DNA of 64,000 nucleotides from Liolophura sinensis. Taxonomy: Eukaryota; Mollusca; Polyplacophora; Chitonida; Chitonidae. The stretch lies in contig NC_088303.1 of NCBI RefSeq assembly GCF_032854445.1, positions 34,391,265-34,455,264 on the forward strand. Direction: 5' to 3'. The notes beneath the pieces are model-generated. The model saw only the letters and a program-made list of their open reading frames with translations, was not told the DNA's origin and made no database searches. Positions within the stretch are counted from its first letter, which is position 1. Each line of letters opens with the position of its first letter. Below, in pieces: positions 12,501-27,500 of this stretch. The translations under genes were made by a program, and so were the position numbers.

Positions 12501-15500
12501 ATGTTTGGAGCAGTGATATGTTAAAAATAAAGGGATTTTCACAGAGGGAGTGATGAGTAAGATTGTCATCATTGATGAGAAATGCACATTGTTGAAATTT
12601 TGAATATAGTATGTGAATGAATGTTTTGAGTAGTTAAAAATAATATGATGATGAATATATATATATATATATTACAAAGAGTTGAGAATATCACTCACCA
12701 TTACACGGCTCACTGTACGCTGTAACGCTCTTGTTTTATTTCAAGCAGATTTCCTGATATAAGCTCTTGTGATCTAGTTCTCATTTTGGACTCGTGTCCA
12801 AAAGGCAACTAATATTGACTGAACAACTGTATCAGATTTCAGCCACCTTCACCACTGACCGTGCTGGCTTCATGCTGACAGACATGATGAGGCGACAGAC
12901 CGTGGAAGAGGGATTCTCTGTCAACTACAACACACGTGATCTCAGCTACAGAGCCTTCTCCAACCTGCCACAGATAACTCACTACTGGTTCCTGCCCGAG
13001 AGATTCCTGGGCAACAAGGTAAGATAGTGTGTATCACACGTGTACCATTGGGATCCAGTCTGCTTGAAATGTGAGCATATAATAGTAACAAGTGGCAGTC
13101 TCCAATGACATGGATGATGCCCTCACTGCAAGGAGTATGGAAATGTTTCCAGAAAATGTAATTATTGAAAGCTGGACATAAAAAAATAAGTGAGAAAAAA
13201 AAATTTCAAAATGGACTGTCCATAGTTATACTATCATTAATTAATTTGGAGGCTCAGTTAATAAATAGCAATCTTATGTGGCTTTCAGCTCAAACTGTGT
13301 TTTTCAAACTATTTTTGATTAAATTTACTCTAACATGGGCATTGGAAAAAAGTTGATAGAAAAAATTGAGGAGCATTACTTTATTAACCCTTGGCTACAG
13401 AATAATTTAAACTCAAAACAAGTGTAACAACCATTTCAGATTGGTGTTCTTGTGATCTGCCTGTGGATGGTCGCTGGTTTCCCCAGGGCTGTGCCCAGTT
13501 TCCTCCCACCATAATGCTGGTCGGAGACATAGTCATACAAGTGAAATATTCTTCAGTATGGTGTCAATAAATAATTCCAGTTTCGGTTTATATAATAAGT
13601 ACAAGCAGTAGGTTTACATAATAATACATAAGCCTATGTATGGAAAATCTTAGTACATATACTCTAATTATGGAGTGTAATGTCCATATCTTGGTCTTGA
13701 AGTGCCACTCTGGTCAGAATACAAATTGCATAGAAATATTACAGTGATATGAAAGAAATCCTACAGAGTAACACTATGTTTCAATAGAATTTTGATGAAT
13801 AACACTATTTAACCCATACAACGTACAATATCGGTTTTATTTCACTGCAATATTTTCACAATTTAGGAAAGCAATTCAGACTGTCCCAGTCTTTATCAAT
13901 TCACCTTGCTTTTAGGGTAGCGGTGTTTTGATACCAAAGTAGCTCTTTAAGGAAAACTGGGTGCTCTCCAGAAAATTGTGTGTGGATTGTAGAATAGAAT
14001 TGGCCAAAGGGTTTAATGGGTTTGTGGTAATATTCCACCACATAGCCCTATGATGTTTGACATTCCAAGTCCAGCTCTCACTGGTTTGACTGTAGTTCTA
14101 GGTCATGTACATTTACCCGATAAGATGATGTAGTTACCCCAAGAATCTCTGGCCTATTTTCTCAGCCCCCCATGTTAGGGTCAAACTACGAATAGTAAAG
14201 AAAGCAAACTGGTTGTAAATTGTAGAATAACTGTGTTGTGTGTGTTTATGTTACCAGGTGACTGCGTATGGTGGATATCTTCGCTACACCGTGACTTACA
14301 GACCAGGGTTTGACAATACGCCACGCAGCGACCCAGATGTGGAGATCATCGTGAGTATACCCAGCCAAAACACTGTGGAGGCTGTTTATAAATATGTCAT
14401 GATAATATGCCGTGAAAATAGTCACATGGAAACTTGAAGAAATTCAGTCTGTGTTTTTTAAGCCTGGCAAGCTTTTAATGTTGCTTATTTTTGTCATTGA
14501 TCCGTGTTCTTAAACTAGGTAAATCCATTACTAGTGGTAGATCTGTCCCTACATCAGTGTTTTAAATTGATATCAAATCACTAAAAATTGCATTGAGAGA
14601 TCAGAAATAATGTCCTTTAATATCTTTTTTTTTCTTTTTTCTTTTCTGATAGTTTCAAATTTTTGTTATTTCAGGGCAATGATATCGTGCTGATCTACAG
14701 ACACACATCTCCTGTGGACCCCAATACCCCACAGTCATTCCAAGTCCCACTGTATGAGGTAAGCCAAAGCATACAAACAAATACCAGACTAGTTCATAGG
14801 TCGTGAATTGTACATGTCAGTATAATGTGACATGGTGTTCCAGTGAGGCAGCACTATGAATACCTTTATCAAACAAACCAATTAATCGATCTAAATGCAG
14901 TACTGTAAGCTATTTGTGTGCATAAATTCCTAGCATTAGGACAAAAAATACATTTGAAAAGTCATGTGTCAAGCAAAACATCTTTAACAGTATTATTGCT
15001 GTCTGGATTTTACACTTTCTCAGTGTAGAAAGATAAACCTGCCTTTCTTTGTCCCTGCAGCAATATTGGATTCGCAGTGATGGGGAACCAGCGACCAGAG
15101 AGCACCTGCTGATGGCCCTGGCTGATGTCTCTGCCATCCTCATCAAAGCCACGTACACCGCCACAACCACAGAGTCCAGGTACTATGGTTTTTAACCTCA
15201 AGTTTGTATGGAGCCTTGAAAACATTGAAAAGACTGGGAATTGAAAGTATCTTTTCCAGGCCTATTGTTGTTTGGCAAAGAAAAGCCTTGAAATTGAGTA
15301 CCATTTTGGCATGCGTACATATACAGTGGGTTGAAGTATAAAGAGCTTACAGAACCAACCTGAGCTATATATACTGTATGTTATATGCTGACATTCTTGT
15401 GGAAGTATTTGTTTTCCAGCATCTTGATGCAGTGCTTCATATTAATGTGAAAGTTCAACTACATGTAGATGTGATAAGGTCGTTCTGTGAGCTTCAAGCT

Positions 15501-18500
15501 TGAATGGGAATTTTGGCCAGTAAAAAGCAGAGAAGTTTGAAATCTTTAAGGTAGCAGCATATGAACCCTGTGTATGGCCTATACTACAGTGCCTGTCATT
15601 TCCTATCATTCCATTCTCTTGCGTACAACTGTGGAAAAAATAATAATGATAATTTGTCTTAAAAATAACTCTGGAATCAGACTTGTGTGGGCTTATGTGT
15701 ATGACATCCTTTTGAAATATTTGCAGAACTGGCAGTCATGATGCGTATGTTTATGTTTGTAGTATCCGTGATGTGACTCTTGATATAGCTGAAAACCGTG
15801 TTACCGGCCAGGATAGGGCTTTTGCTGTGGAGCAGTGTGTCTGTCCTCGAGGCTATAGAGGACTGTCCTGTCAGGTGAGGGAAAAATAGTGTACTGTGTG
15901 AAAAAAAAAAAAAAATGAATGCACTCATTCTAAGGAAAGATTCACCCTGGCCTTTCATAGAATTTTATCTAAAAATAAAAAAAAAACTGGAAGAGTAATT
16001 ATGTTCATAACTTCTGGGGTTGTAATTTGAGAACGGGTTACCCTCTCTGTGGTTTGTGTAATTGTAATGGAGATATGGTGGTAATAAATGTGAAAGAGGC
16101 TTAATTGGAGGTAGGTGCAGATTCAACAAAAAACATAAAGGCTTAACTTTACCAGGAAACTTTGATTTCTTTTTGCTCATAATATTTTACACTTTAGGGC
16201 TGAGATGGCTGTGGCATTGAGCATTTTTTGTCTTTCAGGACTGTGATACAGGCTATACCAGAACTGGAGGTGGTCTCTACCTGGGACTCTGTGAGCCCTG
16301 CCAGTGTAATGGACACAGCAACGAGTGTGACCCAGAAACAGGGGTGTGCAGGGTAAGTTTGTGTACCACCTCTGTCAGTGTTGTAAACACTGTTGGAACT
16401 GTGGTTCGGAAATAGAAGTGTGCAGGGTAAGTGTGTGTCATCACCTCTGTCATTGTAGTAAACAGTGCAGGAAGTGTGGCCCAGAAACAGGAGTATTCAG
16501 GGTAAGTGTATGTCATCACCTCTGTCAGTGTAGTAAACAGTGCAAGAAGTGTGGCCCAGAAACGGGGGTGTGCAGGGTAAATGTGTGTCATTACCTCTGT
16601 CACTGTAGTAAACAATGAAGGAAGTGTAACCCAGAAACACATGTAAGTACAATGTGATGTAACCTATTTAATATGTGAAAGTTGCAATTTGTAATGTGTA
16701 CAACTGGTTGTTGTTTTACAGAACTGCCAGCACAATACCGAGGGGGATCGCTGTGAGAGGTGTGGATCTGGATACTTCGGAGATGCTTCTCGTGGATCCA
16801 CTGCTGACTGCCAACAGTGCCCCTGTCCACTGACTGTATCCCCCAACCAGTTAGTTACCTCCCTTGAGTTATATCATGTACATTGATAATATTTGCATTT
16901 GACTAATTTATGCATACCTTTGAGGTTCTTTCTTTCATTCTGTGTTTTTTTTTTCCTCTGCTTGTGTTTATAAGTCAGAACTTGATTACAATGACGGTAG
17001 CTAGACATCCAGGATAGCTGTCAGAATAGAAAGTATATATGTCAGTGTGGTCTACGTAATTGATTCGCTGACATTACACCCTCAGCCGAGTGCGGTCATC
17101 ATAAATAATCGAGTATACATAAAGCTATATATATACATACATATATAGATATATATATGCCACACTAATTTTCTATTAAAATCAGAGCTTTTAAAAAATT
17201 GATTGGCTTATTCCAAAGTAGTACAAAGGAAAAAAATATAGTTTCCTCAGCTGTTAAACATCTCGTCACTTATTCTGTTGACAAGCAAAGAAATATCTGA
17301 CATCGTACTTAAAGCCCAGTCATTTATGTCATTTGTTGTTTCCAGGTTCAGTCCCACCTGTATTCTTGATAATGATGGTCAGGTGACCTGCACAGCCTGT
17401 CCTGCAGGACACACAGGACGCCGCTGTGAGAGGTAATGTCTGCTCATGTCACAGCTAGTAATTCAGCTGGAAACAAGGTTCACCTGGTTCTTTAAATCTG
17501 TGAAAATACTTTAAGTCCTAAATGCAATATTCGAAATGAAATTTGTATCTTTGTTATCACAATTTATTTACTCCTTGATAAAATTTGGGATGCTTTTTTC
17601 ATGATAGTAGCACTTAGTGTAGTTGCCTATGTGGCATTTCATTTCATACATCGATATCAATTTTTGTTGTCCAGCTGTTTACCTGGTTACCAAGGCAACC
17701 CATTAAGACCCGGAAGTTACTGCCAGCAGGTCACAGGTAATATTTTCTCTGGAATAATGTTTGACCTTTATGCTGACTAAGCTACTTTTTTGTTTGAGGG
17801 AAAAGTAGAAGGAAAATAATTTCCGGAATTCATAATCATTTATCCTTTGTATCTTGAAAGTATTATTTGTCATTTTAAATACTCTAATTCTAATAGCTTT
17901 CAAGGCCTTTTACAGCAGAAATTAAGTCATCATTCTCTTTTATTAATACAAGCATAAAAAACTTTATCCAGTATTGGACATACACACTTGAAAAAATAAA
18001 ACGAAGAAAGACATTAAGAATTGATGCTATAAGAATGTCTTATGTCTACATCTAATTGGCATTTACCTTGAAAAGAGTTTGCTTTGGCTGTCTGGGGGAT
18101 GTTTAGCACTTTATAACAAACATACCTTTCCCGTTGCCTCATAGTGAAACTATTTGACTCTTGGTCAGATTTAGAATGGCAGTGTGAAATGCCAATGTCA
18201 ATCAATAAAGTTTGACTTAATACCAAATATTTTGTCATATCCATTTCTAAAGAAATATTGCTTTCATTATGAGACAACTAGGGAGGTGGTATATATGTAA
18301 ATAAAGGTGAAGTGTTTGTGGAATAATTGTAACTTTGTAAATGTTTTTGTCCTGTGTTTTTCGTCTCGGTGGCCTCTCCAGAATATATTTAACTCTGTCC
18401 TGTGTTGAGTACCTGTGTTAAATGTTTTGGATTTTGACAATGTTGATTTCAGACAGACCCAGAGGTTTTCAGTCAGCTGAAGGTGGTGGTATAATTCATT

Positions 18501-21500
18501 TGGGGAATTTATTTATGTCACAAATCTTGGCTTTTGTACTAAAATGTTTGTCCACAGCCGTAGGTGTGGGGTACTTGTTTAACACCACTGGGCTTTCTTC
18601 TCAGCCTGATTGAATTGGCCGTCTACTGCTTTACAAGTGAACGCTACTGACCGTATAACTCTCAAGAAAGACAACTCATTCTTCTCACAAGCTAAATAGA
18701 CTTAGAGTTGGTTATTCACTCGGCTGAAAGAGAAATATTCACTTAATGGTAAATCCAGCAGAATTAAATGTTTTACTTTGTCTGTGTAACTTTTACAGAC
18801 ATTTACAGACTGAAATCCATTCCTAAATCTGTTATATAATCGGTACTTAATGAAGTATATGAGTGTGTGCAGTATTGGATGCCTATGTGTATTGTAAATA
18901 TTGTAAATATTTTATTCTTCACTATCAAGTTTTGATTATATAAATGTATGATGTATATAAGTTTGAGGAGACCCCCCTAGTGACCCATGGGTTGTGGGAT
19001 ATCCTCAGTAAACAAATAAAGAATAAAATTATTTCTTTTTTTTTTGTGTGTGTTTTTTTCTGTGGGAATATTACTTTGTAAACCTAAAATTTTTGCGGGG
19101 ATCTTTGAATAGGAAAAATCATGTATGAGCGAAATTTATAATGTCATTATTTTAATATAACTCTTTGAAATTCTGCTGGATTTCTGTCCTGGTATTTGTC
19201 ACTAACACTGTTTTATACAAAAAAGGACAACAACAATAAAAAAAAAACATTTGTGTTCTAAGAAGACAGGTGGTAGTGGTGATAACCTTGAGAATGGAGC
19301 AGTAGTTTGCGCTCTGGAAATCCTCTTGTTTGGTGTCCACTTTTGTTGGTTATAGTTGTTATAGATGATCAAGGGTAGGCTTCTAGAAGTTTATCACAGG
19401 TGGGAGCAAAGGTTAATGGTTTGTGATTTAGGACGATCCTTTCAAACAGGTAACGGAAAGGTAGATTTACAGATGTGATGCAAATATTTTGTGGTGCTGG
19501 GACATTAGTTGGTGTTCTAAAATATAACAGTAGTACTTCATTGGAAATCAATTCTTTTGGATGATTCTCCTGACAACTCTCTTATGCTGGTCTCTCTGAT
19601 AGTTGTGAACGTGCTTCTAACATGCTTCTATCTTTTTAAAACCATTTTGGAGAGCTACAGTGATAATAATTATAGGGTTGATTTTTCTGGAACACTGCCA
19701 TAGCCAAAGATGATTTTAATTTTAAATAATGAAAAGTTCACACATTGACAAAAATTTAGTGGGTTTATGTTGGAAGATATTTTAGTAAAAATGTATTAAA
19801 CTTTCCAGAGAAATTTTAAGCTTGTGTCTCGTAGGAGTTCAATTTTTACAACTAGGATGTGACATAATTTTTTTTTTTTTTAATCTGAATGATTTTTGTG
19901 AAGAGGTGCCTGAAAACTACTTAACTGACATCTTGAACTATTGCTTTTCTCATTTTTACACTCATAAGCACGCAGAAAGAAATATCATCTAGACAGGTAT
20001 TTAAAGTTATTAGACAATGTTTCATGTTTTTACTTGTATCACATTTCGTTGTTTTGCATGGATTATCTCCCTTGTGTAAAATTTTCTAAAATTTGTATCT
20101 GCCCTTATTTGACTTATGTGCAAAAGGCATGCATCAGAGCATCGAAGTAGTCTAGGGAAAACTTTTTGTATGGTCAGATTGAACCATTTGCTCCTTCAAA
20201 GCTAGAAGACTCTAAATTAATTTTACAAAGGGAATAACCATGACCAGTTAGGACCCTTGTTTTAGCTGTTTTTAAGTATGTTTTTTTACCTGGCAGGTGT
20301 GGAGTGTAACTGTGACCTGAGAGGAACTGTCCCCAACACACAGTGTGATGAGAGAGGCCAGTGTCAGTGTAAGGTAAGGTGATACAGCAGGTGAAGGACT
20401 GATTATGTTGGGCCTACACCCCTAGGGATGGGATTTTATTTATTTATTTGATTGGTGTTTTATGCCGTACTCGAGAATATTTCACTTATACGACAGCAGC
20501 CAGCAATATGATGGGAGGAAACCGAGACAGCCGGGGAAACCCACGACCATCCGCAGGTTGCTGCGGATGGACCTTCAAAGTACGGCCTGAGAGGAAGCCA
20601 GCATGAGCTGGATTTGAACTCACAGCGACCACATTGGTGAGAGACTCCTGGGTCATTACATTGCGCTAGTGCACTAACCAACTGAGCCACAGAGGCCCCT
20701 CTAGGGATAGGATGAAGAAACAATAGGATTGATTGATTGAGTGATTGATGATTGAGAATTTTTCACTTCTGTGATGTGGTGAGGTTTATGAGTATAGGAA
20801 CCGGAATGCTTAGAGTACACCTCCAACCTTTGATAGGTTACTGATAAACCTCCTGATGCAGAGCCTCAACCAAGACAGTAAGATTTGACATGCAGTCTGT
20901 GAGGTCAAAGGTCTACTGTGGCTTTGAGTGATTTAACCATGTGAGGCCCCAACAAAGAGTAAGAGGAACCACTAGAATGCATTCAGCAGTTTGTATAGCG
21001 GGCTATAATCATGACTATTTCTGCCCATTCTGAAACTAAACAGTACGAAAAAGCCGATTATAGAGAAATGCCATAGAAAGTTGGACAAGTTTAGCTCAGG
21101 AACATCTTATCGTTGTATCTGTATTGGTACTCGGGTATTATGGTGAAGCTTAATTTGTGGTAGTGGATGTAATCCACTTTATGCTTGCATTTGTTTTGTG
21201 TCAGAATGGGGGAGGAGACTTGAATATATCATAATAAATATTAGCACTGTCCAGATGAGGAGTCCTAAGTTGTTAAAGCATTGACCCCTAACCCTATATT
21301 GCCATTTAAATAAATCACTGTTATGTGATGTACAAACCCCTTAGTTAATATTTAAGCTACGTGTACGTGACAAGTCCGTTTGTTGGTGAACAACCGACTA
21401 TTTGTAAATTTTGTACACATAAAATTTGACAGTGCACTTTGAACTGTATTACCCCAAGAACAAAATTGTTGAGGAATATGCAGTTGTAGACTTTGTAGGT

Positions 21501-24500
21501 TGTGTTGGTAACAGTTGTTATTCTTGTCCACAGGCATTTGTGCAGGGAACCCGCTGTACCACATGTAAAGATGGGTACTTCCACCTGAGCCAGTCTAACC
21601 CCCAGGGTTGTCTCGAGTGTTTCTGTATGGGAGTCACGGACAGGTGCTCCAGTTCTAACTATTTCAGGGATACAGTAAGTCCAACATTTTCTTGACCACT
21701 TGAGTCATTTGAGATTGTCCCTACTAGCAAAGGTGCCAAAATGTTTACAAATTTACATTTTGCTGCGAATCAGCATGATTAGGACTAACGATGATGCAGT
21801 GATATAGATACAGATATAAAGATGCAGTCAGTGGTGCTACAGCATCTTTAACTTTACATTTCCAATTTCCAACAATAGTGATTAAGGGCTTTGACCTTGA
21901 AATAAAGATTTCTGCGTGCTCCAATGATATGCCTTGTCGCACAGATCCGACCGCTGATCAACCCAGACGGGACGCACAACTTTGTCCTGACCAATCGCAG
22001 AATGAGTAACATGATCTCAGACGGCTTCGCAGTCAACGCAGCCACGGGAGAATTCAGCTTTGACAATTTCCGTGAGGTTCAGCGTGAGAGAGAGAGCTTG
22101 TTCTTCGCCCTTCCTGCCAAGTTCAAGGGCGACAAGGTAAAAACATGGCTGCTTCTCAGCATTCTGAAGAGATGGATTTTGTTTATGTGAAAGCATGACG
22201 AAAATGTAGTCAAGCACAGTAAGTAATTTATCAGACTTGACATAAATATTCATTCAATAAGACTGAAATGCAACTTTTTACTAAGTGTGTGAACAGCTGC
22301 CAAGCCTTATTTGCCCGGCCATTTATGCTGAAACAAAGATGCTGTTCATGTACATGAACTAACCGTACGATATCCTTTTTTGCAGGTGTCATCTTATGGT
22401 GGAAAGTTGACGTTCACCCTGGAGTACACAGCTTCTGAGGAAGGGAGCAAGTACATGGATGTGGATGTAGAAATTGTGGTGAGTAGAGACTCTGAAGATT
22501 AAACTATGTTCCATCTAAATGGATAAAGTGCTAAAATGCGTAGCTGTTCGCATGCATTGTTACCAATTTCATGCCCAATAATGATTTTGGACTGATTGCT
22601 CGCAGACCCATGTTTTTCGGGTCAGGATAGAAAATTGTGACAGAGTTTTAATTCTAACCAATCAGCATTGACAATGTTTACCTACATAATCACTTCACTC
22701 AAGACATGTGCAGTGGGCAACGAGTGAATTGAACTGCTGATTACTGAAGGTGAAAAGAACGTACTGCTGTACGAACTGTATGAAAATGGTGAGGTGAGGA
22801 TAACAATTGCTCAGCATGTGAGATTTGACCGCGATATTTGTGTAACTTGTACTTTCAGCTGGGATCAAAAACTGGCCACCTCATGATATTTAATAGATAA
22901 AAAACATATGACACATTTTACGTTGCAAATAAATAGATAGCAAATGATCTTATCCAGTAAATGTAGTGCTAATTAATGAACTCTATGGTTACATTCCATT
23001 AGTTGTATTTTGTTTGGAGGCTCGTTACTGATCAGCTAGTGCTCCAAACCAGACATGTGCTTATATTCACGTCACCCATTCCATGCCCGAAATTTGACTG
23101 TGTGCATGAAACCTACCGAAAACATTATCATCGCTGAAAGTCGGTTCAGACACTGGACCAATTTTCGAGCCTATTGTGAAAGTAGCTTACGTTGTGGTTA
23201 AGCTGTTAACATTCACCAAGACTCCTTTGGTGTTGGTTCAGTCCTGCATTTGTTATTCATCGGGAGGCAACAAGCTGTATACAGAGCTTGTGTGGTCGTG
23301 TTGGAGGCCTTAACACTAGCACAGCACAACGGGAGCCCCAACTAATTTGAGTTCAAATCTCATGTTGGCTTCCGCTCCAGTCGTAGGTGAGAAGGTCTGC
23401 CAGCGAGCTGAGGATGATCGTGTATTTCCCCGCTGCTCTGCCCGGTTTCCTCGCACCATAATGCTGGCCGTCATCATTAAAAGTGAAATATTCTTGAACA
23501 TGAAGGTGGCTTGCCTCCGATAACATCCCTTCCAGTATTATGGCCGACCCTTTCAGATCACTGCGCGCTTCAGTTCCTAAACTGATAGAGTGTCCACTTA
23601 GGGAGCGGTAGATTCAGGGTCAATCTTGAGTCTAGTCACACCTATGACTTTAAGAGAGAAAGTTACAGCTCTCTCGCTTGGCGTTCAATATGAAGGGGAT
23701 AGTGCAACGACTGGTTGATCCGTATCAGTATAATGGCTAAGGCCGGGTGGCTTACTTGTCTTCGGTAAGGCGTCTCAGTGAAAATCCATCCTGCAACAAG
23801 GAGGCACATTACATGCATTCTAAGGATTCCTTCGTCGTCATATGACTGAAAAATTGTCAGGTATGACGTTAAACCACAAGGACTCACTCACTCACTCCTA
23901 AATTGACTATCATCCTATAAAATAGAACATATTTGTGTGCAATGTTAAACCCCTATCAAGGAAATAAAACGACATTAACGTATAGAGCCTTCAGTCTCCA
24001 CTGAGATGTGCATTTTAAATGTGTTTCACCTAATTAAATCTTTCACTACAAGAGATGAAAAGTTAGCACCAGTTTTCTTACCAGATAAGTTGTATCTGCT
24101 GAAGAAGGCCTGAATGTTATCAAATAGATGAGGTGAGCTGACTGCAGATATTAACATGTCATGTTTTCATTTCAGAGCGGCAACCAGAGGATGTATTTGT
24201 TATTTGACCCATCAATCAGTAGAGGTCAGACTCAGAGATATGAGATCACCATGGATGAGGTAAGAACTTCCCTTAACTCACTTTATGAACAAAATGGTTT
24301 GATTATTCCATGCTTTTGTGTGTTTTCTTTTGTTAATTTCAAGAAAAGTTTTCATTTGTTCATTTGTCTGATAAAGAGTTCATTGACCCCCATTTCTAAT
24401 TCAGTATAATTTATTCTCATGAAGAAAGCACTAGACACAATTTTTTATAATTATATGAGCTAGCAAGCTTAGACTGAGAATGCGTTTTCTGTTTTCACTT

Positions 24501-27500
24501 GCAGAGCTCCTTCAGAATGGTGGACGGCTCCATGCCCAGCAGAGAGGGTTTCCTGTCCATCGTGGCTAACATTGAAGCCTTCCTGATCCGCGCCACCTAC
24601 GAGACTGTCATGGTGTCAGCCACAATCAGGGATGTCAGCCTGGACATCGCTGTGCCTCAGCCCACTGGCCTGGGTGAAGCCCCCATGGTCGAGAGCTGCT
24701 CCTGCCCAGAGGGTTACAGTGGGCTCTCCTGTCAGGTATGATTACTGGGTCCACCTTAAGTCTCCTCTATAAATGAGCTACCCATCCCGCTTGATTTTGA
24801 GAGTTTGTTGGTCTTGGAAATGTGTTGTGAGGGGTTTTTTTTTTGAGTCAGGGTGATATCCTACTGGAAAAAAGTGACTTTGGGGAAAAATAATGTTTTC
24901 AGGCAATTTATGGGAGGAAATGTCAGGCCATGTACTCTGTTTTGCCGGATTTCAGCATTTATGAAATTGAACAGCTTTCAGAGCTAGATGCACTTCTTAA
25001 ACCTGGTTCTAGTGTCTCATTAAACCTCAATCACTCACTCATTCACTCATTCTTCAACAAAAAAAGAATGTAAAAAAAAGAAAATGAAAAATGAAAGAAG
25101 GTAAAAAAAAAAAAAAAAAAAAATCAATGCATCTGTAATATTGTTGAAGAAAAGAGTAAGTGGATATAGGTTTGTTTTCTGATTTTTTGGTATCAGTTAA
25201 TTGAAATTTGCCGTGTACCTGCCAGTTGATGGTACGCTGTTGTTGTTTTATTACAGACATGTGCAGCCGGCTATTTGAGGGTACAGGACACAACTACTCC
25301 CCTGGGGAGATGTATCAGGTGTAACTGTAATGGCCACGGCACCTCCTGTGACCCTCAGACTGGCAGGTGTCTGGTAAGTTCACAGGGTGTGATTAGAGCA
25401 GATTAATTCTAATTAGGTATGTCAGTTTTCAGGTTATAAAAATAAGGTTATTAATGATGATGATAATCAAAAAGAGTATTTTTGTTATTATAAGTGTAGT
25501 ATGTCTTCTAGTTTCAAGTGGGGCATCCGTGGCTCATTTGGTTAGCCCCCTAGCGCAGCGTAATAACCCAGAAGCCTCTCACCAATGCGGTCGCTGTGAG
25601 TCCAGCTTATGCTGGCTTCCTCTCCCGCTGTAAGTGGGAAGGTCTTGCAGCAACTTGCGGATGGTCATGGGTTTGAGCCCGGTTTCCACCTGCCATAATG
25701 CTGGCCACCGTTGTTTAAGTGAAATATTCTTGAGTAAGGCATAAAACACTCATCAAATAAATAAATAAATTTTAGTTTCAAGTCAATTTGCACAGTAATT
25801 GAAACAGTTGTTGAATAACACAATCGTGTTGAAAAAATACGTGAAATATGTCTCAAGAGAAATTTGATAAGAGATTTTAGCTGAAATTTGTTCCACAATA
25901 ACTTGCCCAGAATTTACGTTGTTGAGCTATATTTTGACCTTGTTACATCAGAAATAACAATTTTGAAGTGATTTGAAATTTTGACTTAAATGGAAGATCT
26001 CTTCGTGATCCTGAAGCAAGACCTTGATGTAGTAAATGTTTTGTACTCTGGGCTCCTTAGAGTTGTCAACATAACACTGATGGTGAACGCTGTGAGAGAT
26101 GTGCACCTGGTTTCTATGGTGATGCTACTGTTGGAACGCCCAATGACTGCAGACCTTGTGCTTGCCCATTAACCATTCCATCCAACAGGTAAACAACTCA
26201 TCTATGTGTTACTTTAATACTTGATGTTGATTTAACCGTCAGAATGACTGTAGTCCAATAGATCTTGTCCAATAAGGTTACAGATTTGAATTTAACGCTG
26301 TCTTGTTTTGAATATGGTTTTATTGTCAGGAAGTGTCTCTGATACCAATCAGAATGTGATGGTTTCCTCACTAAAGTCTTGTAAGCTAAAAAAAAATTTT
26401 GTGAAGAAAATCCACATGATTTGTGAGCGGACATGTTGTCAAATTTTTGACAGGAGTGAAAGTGTGGTTGCCCTAAAAAGTGAAGTTTTAGAGGCACACA
26501 AATGTCATAAAGTACTTATGTTGGCAATTTTTGACACACATCTTGATATTTTTGAGTAAAGAAAAATGTCAATATATGTGAGCAAACATACGGTCAAATT
26601 TTTGACAGGACAAGTTATTATCACCCTAAAAACTGCAGTTTTACAGGCACACAAATTTCATAAAGTATGAATTTTCATGAAAAAAACTTTTTTCAGTAGG
26701 ATATAATCATACCTTCCAAAAAACTTTAAAACACCTTTTAAATATTAATGAAACCCTCAGAATTAGGTAGACTGTGAAAGTTTTTTGTCATTACAGTAAC
26801 TGTTGTGTTTATAACTGTACATAACTTGTGTAAAAAGAACATGGTGGTTGTGTGGTTGACAGGTTCTCCCCTGTGTGTCACTTAGAACAGGATGGTCAGC
26901 TCACCTGTGACCGTTGTCAGCAGGGCTACACTGGACGGGACTGCGGAGAGTGAGTTACAAACCAGTGCCATGTCATCACACCTTGGTGGCTCACTGTTAC
27001 ATTATTTAACAAACTTTATATGTATAAAATGTCACCTGTACCCTGCAACATTTAGAGTGTAGCCTCGCTATAAGATGCCTCGTTATAGCGTGCAATTGGA
27101 TATAACGCGACCCAAATCGACCTGTGGTGTACTTTCACATGAGAACAGCTAAAACTGTGTAAAACTGTGTTTGCTCCATTTCCTACTGTTGGCATGTGAC
27201 CCATGTGTTATTTGATATTTTAGGCTTAAGCTTTTGAATATTACGTGAGTATAAGCAAGAAGAAATGGATTTTTCTGTGAATAATGGAAGAGGTTGTAAC
27301 TGACAGGCATACAGGGTAAAGGGATTAATGTTTGTACACTTTCAGAAAATGCTGATTATTGAATGGCTTTAAAGCGAACGAGGTAATCTATAATGTGCTC
27401 AGGAACCTGTCTCTGAAGTGGCCTGCTATAGCGGGCCTACACTGTATATCTTTTACTTTTTTTTGTCTGGGATAGGACCAGTCATTATGCAAACTAAATT

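Larger units (their letters stand above)
22479..24175. other. 1.7-kb intron holding two different SINEs
   Basis: Contains a diverged SINE family A copy (23290-23503) and a SINE family B copy (23586-23898). The remainder is AT-rich with nothing recognisable. Confidence 0.7.

Noticed and set aside
12794-12835. N-terminal extension of the LamB-2 frame as coding
   Set aside because: It precedes the phase-0 acceptor at 12835, and the previous exon joins in phase at 12836.
16346-16618. 90-codon Cys-rich repetitive frame as a small secreted peptide gene
   Set aside because: It is the by-product of a 75-bp tandem array in an intron, in a different frame from the gene, with no own signal peptide.
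24499-24504. Alternative acceptor a few bases upstream of LamB-3 part 3
   Set aside because: No AG gives the right phase other than 24504; the six extra bases are the acceptor itself.
26308-26559. 83-codon open frame as an exon
   Set aside because: It lies inside the R1 repeat, has no domain similarity and does not fit the splicing phases.
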